From CAZBQG01 sp964493945 (GTDB taxonomy: Bacteria > Pseudomonadota > Alphaproteobacteria > Rhodospirillales > UBA2165), in the NCBI GenBank assembly GCA_964493945.1, contig CAZBQG010000159.1:1-10291 (forward strand): DNA of 10,291 bases. The letters are read 5' to 3'. The notes beneath the pieces were generated by a model. The model saw nothing but the letters and a program-made list of their open reading frames with translations. It ran no database searches and was not told the origin of the DNA. The position numbers and the translations under genes were made by a program. How positions within the stretch are numbered: position 1 is the first letter of the stretch; every line of letters begins with the position of its first letter. Shown in pieces: positions 6,005-10,291 of this stretch.

Positions 6005-8446
6005 ATGGACGCTAAAGTCAAGGATCCGGTCTGCGGGATGAGCGTCGATCCGGCAACTTCAGATCACCACTGGGAACATGAGGGGGCGGATTATTATTTT
6101 TGCTGTGGCGGCTGCAAAGGCAAATTCGAGGGCGATCCGGTCACCTATCTGACCGTGGGTGATCCGGTCTGTGGTATGCGGGTGGGCCCGCTCACCTCCA
6201 GCCATAAGTATGAACTGGAGGGGGAGGATTATCATTTCTGCTGCAATGGATGCCTGGAAAAATTCAAAGCCGATCCCCAAAAATATCTGGAACCCGGCGA
6301 CGAGGCCGAGCCGGGTGATCCCGATGCCCTCTATACCTGCCCCATGCATCTGGAAATCCAGCAGGTTGGGCCCGGCGATTGCGCTGATTGCGGCATGGCG
6401 CTGGAGCCCATGGATCCCTTGGCCGCCGCCCTGGAAGAGGAAAACCCCGAACTAATCGATATGAACCGGCGCTTCTGGTTGAGTCTGGTTTTCGCCCTGC
6501 CTGTGCTGATTCTGGCCATGGGGGAATTGCTGCCGGGTGATCCCATATCGCGCCTGATTTCCCACGATACCGGCAAATGGATCCAGTTTCTGCTGGCCAG
6601 TCCGGTGGTTTTATGGGCCGGCCAGCCCTTTTTTCAGCGGGGATGGGCTTCGCTGGTTACCCGCAATCTGAACATGTTCACCCTGATCGGGCTGGGGGTG
6701 GGGGTGGCCTATGTCTATAGCGTCATCGCCCTTCTGTTCCCGTCTATTTTCCCCGCATCCTTCCGCGCGGTCTCGGGGGAGGTAGCGGTCTATTTCGAAG
6801 CCGCGGCGGTGATCGTCGCCCTGGTCGCCCTGGGCCAGGTGATGGAATTGAAGGCCCGCTCCCAGACCGGAAGCGCCATCCGCGCACTTTTGGATTTGGC
6901 ACCCAAGACGGCCCTGCGCATCGAAGGGGACGGCACGGAACAGGAAGTGGAGCAAGATCAGCTCAAAGCGGGCGACCGGCTCCGCGTGCGCCCCGGCCAA
7001 ACCGTGCCGGTGGATGGGATCATCGAGGAAGGTAACAGCTCCATCGATCAATCCATGATCACCGGTGAGCCCATCGGGGTCGAAAAACAGGCGGGGGACC
7101 AGGTAACCGGCGGCACCCTTAATCAGGCGGGCGGCTTTATCATGAAGGCCGAACGGGTGGGGTTGGACACCATGCTGGCCGATATCGTGCGCATGGTGGG
7201 CGAGGCCCAGCGTTCCCGCGCCCCGGTTCAACGCCTGGCCGACAGCGTCGCCGGATATTTCGTCCCGGCGGTGGTTCTGTCGGCCATCGTTACCTTCATA
7301 TTGTGGTCGCTATTGGGCCCTGCGCCGGCCATGGGATTTGCGCTGCTCAACGCCGTCGCCGTTTTGATCATCGCCTGCCCCTGCGCCCTGGGTCTGGCCA
7401 CGCCCATGTCGATCACGGTGGGCATGGGCCGGGCGGCGGCGGCGGGCGTTCTGATCAAAAATGCCGAAGTCATTGAAATCATGGAAAAAGTAGACACGCT
7501 GGTGGTGGACAAGACGGGCACCCTGACCGAAGGAAAGCCCAAAATATCCGCCATCGAGACCCTGGGAGGCATGGATGATGACCAGATGCTGAGCCTTGCC
7601 GCCAGCCTGGAGCGGGCCTCCGAACATCCGCTGGCGGAGGCCATCGTCTCCGGCGCGGAGGAAAAAGGGCTGAGCCTGTGCGATGTCACCGATTTCGCTT
7701 CCGAGACGGGCAAGGGGGTAAGCGGCAGTGTGGAAGGCCAGATGATCCATCTCGGCAACCGGGCTCTCTTAAGCGATCAGGGCTTGGATATGGGCCCGTT
7801 GGCGGAGCGGGCAGGGGCGTTGGAAGGCGAAGGCCAGACCGTCATGTTCGTTGCCATCGGCGGCAAACTGGCCGGGCTTATCGGCCTCGCCGATCCCATC
7901 AAAGCCAGCACGGAGCAGGCACTCAAGGAATTGAGTACCGAAAATATCCGGATTGTCATGCTCAGCGGTGATGCGCCGGCCACGGCCAATGCGGTCGCCG
8001 CCCGCCTGGGTATCGGCGAGGTGCAAGCGGGCGTTCTGCCTGCCGGCAAGGGCGAGGTGGTCAAAAAGCTCCGCGAAGCGGGTCATGTGGTGGCCCTGGC
8101 CGGTGATGGGATCAATGACGCACCCGCCCTGGCCGGTGCCGATGTGGGCATCGCCATGGGGACCGGCGCCGATGTGGCCATGGAAAGTGCGGGCGTGACC
8201 CTGTTGGGTGGTGATCTGCAAGGCATCGTCCGGGCCCGCCGGTTGAGCCACACGACCATGCGAAACATCCGCCAGAACCTATTTTTTGCCTTTATTTATA
8301 ACAGTTTGGGCGTGCCCCTGGCGGCCGGCATTCTGTTTCCCTTCTTCGGCCTGTTGCTCAGCCCCATGATCGCCAGCGCGGCCATGAGTTTGAGCTCCGT
8401 ATCGGTAATCGGCAATGCCCTCCGGCTGCGCCGGGTAAATTTGTAA
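6005..8446 (+). CDS. copA: Cu(I)-exporting P1B-type ATPase with tandem YHS domains
   Basis: This is a heavy-metal P-type ATPase of the inner membrane, predicted to export Cu(I) (or Ag(I)) with ATP. Numbering from the ATG at 6005 (813 residues): two YHS domains at about 7-49 and 53-95, each DPVCGM then FCC..C, and a heavy-metal-binding motif at about 110-136 (YTCPMH, CADCGM). There is no classical HMA domain with GMxCxxC. The core follows: TGEP (353-356) in the actuator domain, CPCALGLATP in the sixth helix (Cys458, Cys460), phosphorylation site DKTGT (Asp502), SEHPL (His541) and GDGINDAP (700-707). Helix 7 has Tyr765-Asn766; helix 8 has Met794 and Ser797-Ser798. CPC, YN and MxxSS are the Cu(I) (P1B-1) signature. 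The promoter is MerR-type and a CueR-like gene follows after 32 nt. An ATG at 5990 would add five residues but lacks a ribosome-binding site. Confidence 0.95.
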   Translation: MDAKVKDPVCGMSVDPATSDHHWEHEGADYYFCCGGCKGKFEGDPVTYLTVGDPVCGMRVGPLTSSHKYELEGEDYHFCCNGCLEKFKADPQKYLEPGDEAEPGDPDALYTCPMHLEIQQVGPGDCADCGMALEPMDPLAAALEEENPELIDMNRRFWLSLVFALPVLILAMGELLPGDPISRLISHDTGKWIQFLLASPVVLWAGQPFFQRGWASLVTRNLNMFTLIGLGVGVAYVYSVIALLFPSIFPASFRAVSGEVAVYFEAAAVIVALVALGQVMELKARSQTGSAIRALLDLAPKTALRIEGDGTEQEVEQDQLKAGDRLRVRPGQTVPVDGIIEEGNSSIDQSMITGEPIGVEKQAGDQVTGGTLNQAGGFIMKAERVGLDTMLADIVRMVGEAQRSRAPVQRLADSVAGYFVPAVVLSAIVTFILWSLLGPAPAMGFALLNAVAVLIIACPCALGLATPMSITVGMGRAAAAGVLIKNAEVIEIMEKVDTLVVDKTGTLTEGKPKISAIETLGGMDDDQMLSLAASLERASEHPLAEAIVSGAEEKGLSLCDVTDFASETGKGVSGSVEGQMIHLGNRALLSDQGLDMGPLAERAGALEGEGQTVMFVAIGGKLAGLIGLADPIKASTEQALKELSTENIRIVMLSGDAPATANAVAARLGIGEVQAGVLPAGKGEVVKKLREAGHVVALAGDGINDAPALAGADVGIAMGTGADVAMESAGVTLLGGDLQGIVRARRLSHTTMRNIRQNLFFAFIYNSLGVPLAAGILFPFFGLLLSPMIASAAMSLSSVSVIGNALRLRRVNL

Positions 8447-8478
8447 CTACGTTCGTAGCAAATTGTTAGAGGTGCGCA

Positions 8479-8871
8479 ATGAATATCAGTGTGGCTGCTG
8501 AAAAAAGCGGCGTTCCCGCAAAGACCATCCGTTATTACGAAAGCATCGGCCTGATCGAGGAGCCCAGCCGAACCGAGGGGGGCTACCGCGATTATGGCGA
8601 GAGGGACATCGCCGTGCTCAGCTTTGTCCAGCGGGCGCGGGGATTGGGGTTTCCCATCAGGGATGTGAGCGCGCTTCTCAGCCTGTGGCATGACCGGGGC
8701 CGGGCCAGCGCCCAGGTCAAGGATTTGACTCAGCGCCATATCGGCGAGATAGAGCGGCGCATCGAGGAATTGCAGGCCGTGCGCCGGACCTTGCTGGATC
8801 TGGCCGATAAATGCCACGGCGATACCCGCCCGGATTGTCCCATCATTGCTGATCTGGCTGGCCAGAAATAG
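8479..8871 (+). CDS. cueR: CueR-type MerR-family copper-responsive regulator
   Basis: The 130-residue protein is a MerR-family activator. It has an N-terminal winged helix-turn-helix (about 1-70: AAEKSGVPAKTIRYYE and GGYRDY, with GFPIRDV further on), a dimerisation coiled coil (about 80-108) and a C-terminal metal loop. The loop has Cys112 and Cys120 in CHGDTRPDC, at the same positions and C-x7-C spacing as E. coli CueR. Ser77 is also at the position where CueR has the serine that distinguishes monovalent (Cu, Ag, Au) sensors from the cysteine of divalent-metal sensors. It should bind the dyad at 5942-5962 and activate the ATPase promoter. The gene lies 32 nt after the ATPase with GAGGTG 4 nt before its ATG, so it is probably co-transcribed with its target in a feedback loop. 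The name HmrR is also used for such proteins. Confidence 0.92.
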   Translation: MNISVAAEKSGVPAKTIRYYESIGLIEEPSRTEGGYRDYGERDIAVLSFVQRARGLGFPIRDVSALLSLWHDRGRASAQVKDLTQRHIGEIERRIEELQAVRRTLLDLADKCHGDTRPDCPIIADLAGQK

Positions 8872-8883
8872 GTGCCTCCAGGC

Positions 8884-10107
8884 ATGAAACAAACGCTGTC
8901 AACCCTCTTGCCGGTGCTGGCCCGGTGGAAGGGGCAGTTACGGGAAAGACACCCTTTCGGCGAGGATCTGGGCAGATTTATTCCCAAAACGAAACGATCC
9001 CGCCTGGCGGTTGGGGCGGGCGGCTTGCTGATCCTGGGCGGTGCCATTTTGATTTTCGCCCCCGGACCGGATCGCAAACCCCACCGCACGGTGGTTGTGA
9101 AATCAAAGCCTGCGAAGGCGCCGGTTCCCTGGCATGCCAAGCAGGCCCCACCGCCGGCCATGGTCCGTTTGCCCGATACCAAATTACCACCCCTGATGCC
9201 CGAAAAACCGCCAAGCGAAGATACGGAAACCAAGGAAAAACCAAAAGCACCGGAGCGGCCCCAGGCCTACGAAGAAGCACTGCCCACCAATATTCTGGCC
9301 CCTCCGGCCAAACCACCCCCGGTGCCCCAGATCGAGGTTTTCGACGAAAGCCAGGGACCGCCACCTTGGCGCCACTTTTCCGTGGTCGCGGAAAAGACAT
9401 CTTCCGGCCCGCTTATCGCCATAGTCATCGATGATGTGGGGGTGGACAAAAAACGTTCAGCCAGGGCCATGAATCTGCCCGCCCCCCTGACCATCGCCAT
9501 GTTGTCTTACGCCCCCGACATTGCCCGCCAGGCGGAAACGGCCAAGGCTGCCGGGCATGAATTGCTGGTTCATGTTTCCATGGAGCCCACCAGCCTGACC
9601 GTCGACCCCGGCCCCCATGTGCTGCTGAGCGGTCAGACGGAGGCGGAAATTATGAAGCGCCTGACCTGGGATCTGGAACGGTTTTCCGGATATGTGGGGA
9701 TCAACAACCATATGGGCAGCCATTTCACGGCCGATGCCAAGGGCATGGGCGTGGTCATGGCCGAGCTCAAGCGCCGTGGGCTTTTGTTCCTGGATTCCAG
9801 AACCACCGGTAAATCGGTCGGCGGCAAGCTGGCCCGAAGCCTGGGCGTGCCCCATGCGGAGCGCAACATCTTTCTGGATAACGAGCCAACCGAAGAAGCC
9901 GTGCTGGGGCGCCTGGCCCAGGTAGAGAAATTCGCCAAACGCTGGGGCCATGCGATAGCCATCGGCCACCCCCGAGATGCTACCTTGAATGCGCTCAGCC
10001 GCTGGATCACCGAGGCCCGTGGCCGGGGTTTCGTTTTCGTCCCCATCAGCACCATCGTCGCCCGCCGCTTGGGTATTTCATTGGCCAAAAAAAGTGGTGA
10101 TAAGTGA
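8884..10107 (+). CDS. yibQ: Divergent polysaccharide deacetylase (YibQ/DUF610 family)
   Basis: The 407-residue protein has a short cytoplasmic N-terminus and one membrane segment at about residues 41-61 (VGAGGLLILGGAILIF). A long proline- and lysine-rich linker (about 62-165) follows, then a periplasmic divergent polysaccharide deacetylase domain (PF04748 type). Family motifs in order are IVIDDVG (180-186), LLVHVSMEP (227-235), GINNHMGS (272-279), FLDSRTT (302-308) and AIGHPR (359-364). Relatives of the NodB fold remove acetyl groups from sugars, but the substrate of this family is not firmly established; a cell-wall or envelope role is inferred. The ATG at 8884 has AGGTG 8 nt upstream. A GTG at 8872, directly after the regulator stop, would add four residues but lacks a ribosome-binding site. 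The gene starts 12 nt after cueR with no terminator between them, so read-through from the copper operon is possible. Confidence 0.9.
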   Translation: MKQTLSTLLPVLARWKGQLRERHPFGEDLGRFIPKTKRSRLAVGAGGLLILGGAILIFAPGPDRKPHRTVVVKSKPAKAPVPWHAKQAPPPAMVRLPDTKLPPLMPEKPPSEDTETKEKPKAPERPQAYEEALPTNILAPPAKPPPVPQIEVFDESQGPPPWRHFSVVAEKTSSGPLIAIVIDDVGVDKKRSARAMNLPAPLTIAMLSYAPDIARQAETAKAAGHELLVHVSMEPTSLTVDPGPHVLLSGQTEAEIMKRLTWDLERFSGYVGINNHMGSHFTADAKGMGVVMAELKRRGLLFLDSRTTGKSVGGKLARSLGVPHAERNIFLDNEPTEEAVLGRLAQVEKFAKRWGHAIAIGHPRDATLNALSRWITEARGRGFVFVPISTIVARRLGISLAKKSGDK

Positions 10108-10115
10108 CCTGGACA

Positions 10116-10291
10116 CTAGATTAACCCACCCGGTAAGGTCTCGCCCAAGCGCTGGCGGGTGTAGTTCATGGCCGAGGCGTCGGGATCTACGCCGGCATGG
10201 GCGCCGCCCGCATGCACATCGCGGAAGGCGCGCTGAAGTTGGACACCCCCATCAACCGGTAAATTTTGGCTGATTTGAGTGCACAGCCGAG
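10116..10291 (-). CDS. Partial gene, probable acyl-CoA dehydrogenase-fold flavoprotein (C-terminus)
   Basis: A minus-strand frame is open from the window edge to a TAG at 10116-10118, giving the last 57 residues of a protein whose start lies outside the window. The segment LQRAFRDVHAGGAHAGVDPD, followed by a Tyr and a final LG, resembles the end of the acyl-CoA dehydrogenase C-terminal domain of the type 2 group, where LQR..RD.H....H is common. That group includes flavin-dependent monooxygenases such as HsaA-like and hydroxylase proteins. The gene converges on yibQ with only 8 nt between the stops. The family assignment rests on one motif and is moderate; the precise function cannot be told from this fragment. 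Confidence 0.6.
   Translation of the reverse strand, partial: RLCTQISQNLPVDGGVQLQRAFRDVHAGGAHAGVDPDASAMNYTRQRLGETLPGGLI

Noticed and set aside
6059..8251. Several long minus-strand frames opposite the copper ATPase
   Set aside because: They are shadows of the P-type ATPase gene, whose motifs run unbroken through the plus-strand frame.
8447..8458. CTACGTTCGTAG hairpin directly after the copA stop
   Set aside because: The stem is only 4-5 bp with a tiny loop and no T tract, so it is unlikely to terminate transcription; cueR follows closely on the same strand.

Overview
The window looks like chromosomal DNA of an alphaproteobacterium, most likely from the Rhodospirillales or a relative. Three things point there. 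The gene order trpG-trpD-trpC-moaC-moeA-lexA facing a comEC end is familiar from that class. A perfect GTTC-N7-GTTC motif, the alphaproteobacterial SOS box, lies upstream of lexA. Codon use is GC-rich in all core genes. No rRNA, tRNA, CRISPR array, transposase or integrase is visible.

Layout. (1) Positions 1-420 are AT-rich (hand count about 42% GC over 61-300) and carry one small minus-strand gene for a secreted protein of unknown function. (2) About 482-763 holds only the 3' end of a ComEC-like gene, in frame to its stop but without a start. (3) Positions 778-5831 are a minus-strand block, transcribed trpG > trpD > trpC > moaC > moeA > lexA: three tryptophan-pathway genes, two molybdenum-cofactor genes and the SOS repressor. 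Gaps inside trpG-moeA are 12 to 25 nt. lexA follows a 205-nt gap holding its own promoter candidates and SOS boxes. (4) Positions 5832-6004 are a divergent intergenic region with a MerR-type promoter (19-bp spacer over a dyad). (5) Positions 6005-8871 are a plus-strand copper-resistance pair: a Cu(I) P1B-type ATPase whose N-terminus has two YHS domains and a heavy-metal-binding motif, then a CueR-type regulator. (6) 8884-10107 encodes a YibQ-type divergent polysaccharide deacetylase anchored by one membrane segment. (7) The right edge holds the 3' end of a convergent minus-strand gene, probably of the acyl-CoA dehydrogenase/flavin monooxygenase fold.

How the genes work together: TrpG, TrpD and TrpC act in tryptophan synthesis from chorismate (trpE, the partner of TrpG, is not in the window). 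MoaC and MoeA act at an early and a late step of molybdenum-cofactor synthesis. LexA would repress its own gene. The CueR-like protein would sense Cu(I) and activate the ATPase promoter, and the pump would export Cu(I).

The most notable points are: an apparent one-base frameshift at the 3' end of trpG that, if undone, restores a canonical C-terminus and a 4-nt ATGA overlap with trpD; the truncated comEC beside AT-rich DNA; the absence of trpE next to trpG; and the tandem-YHS copper ATPase under a recognisable CueR-type operator. I did not find a clearly new multi-gene system.
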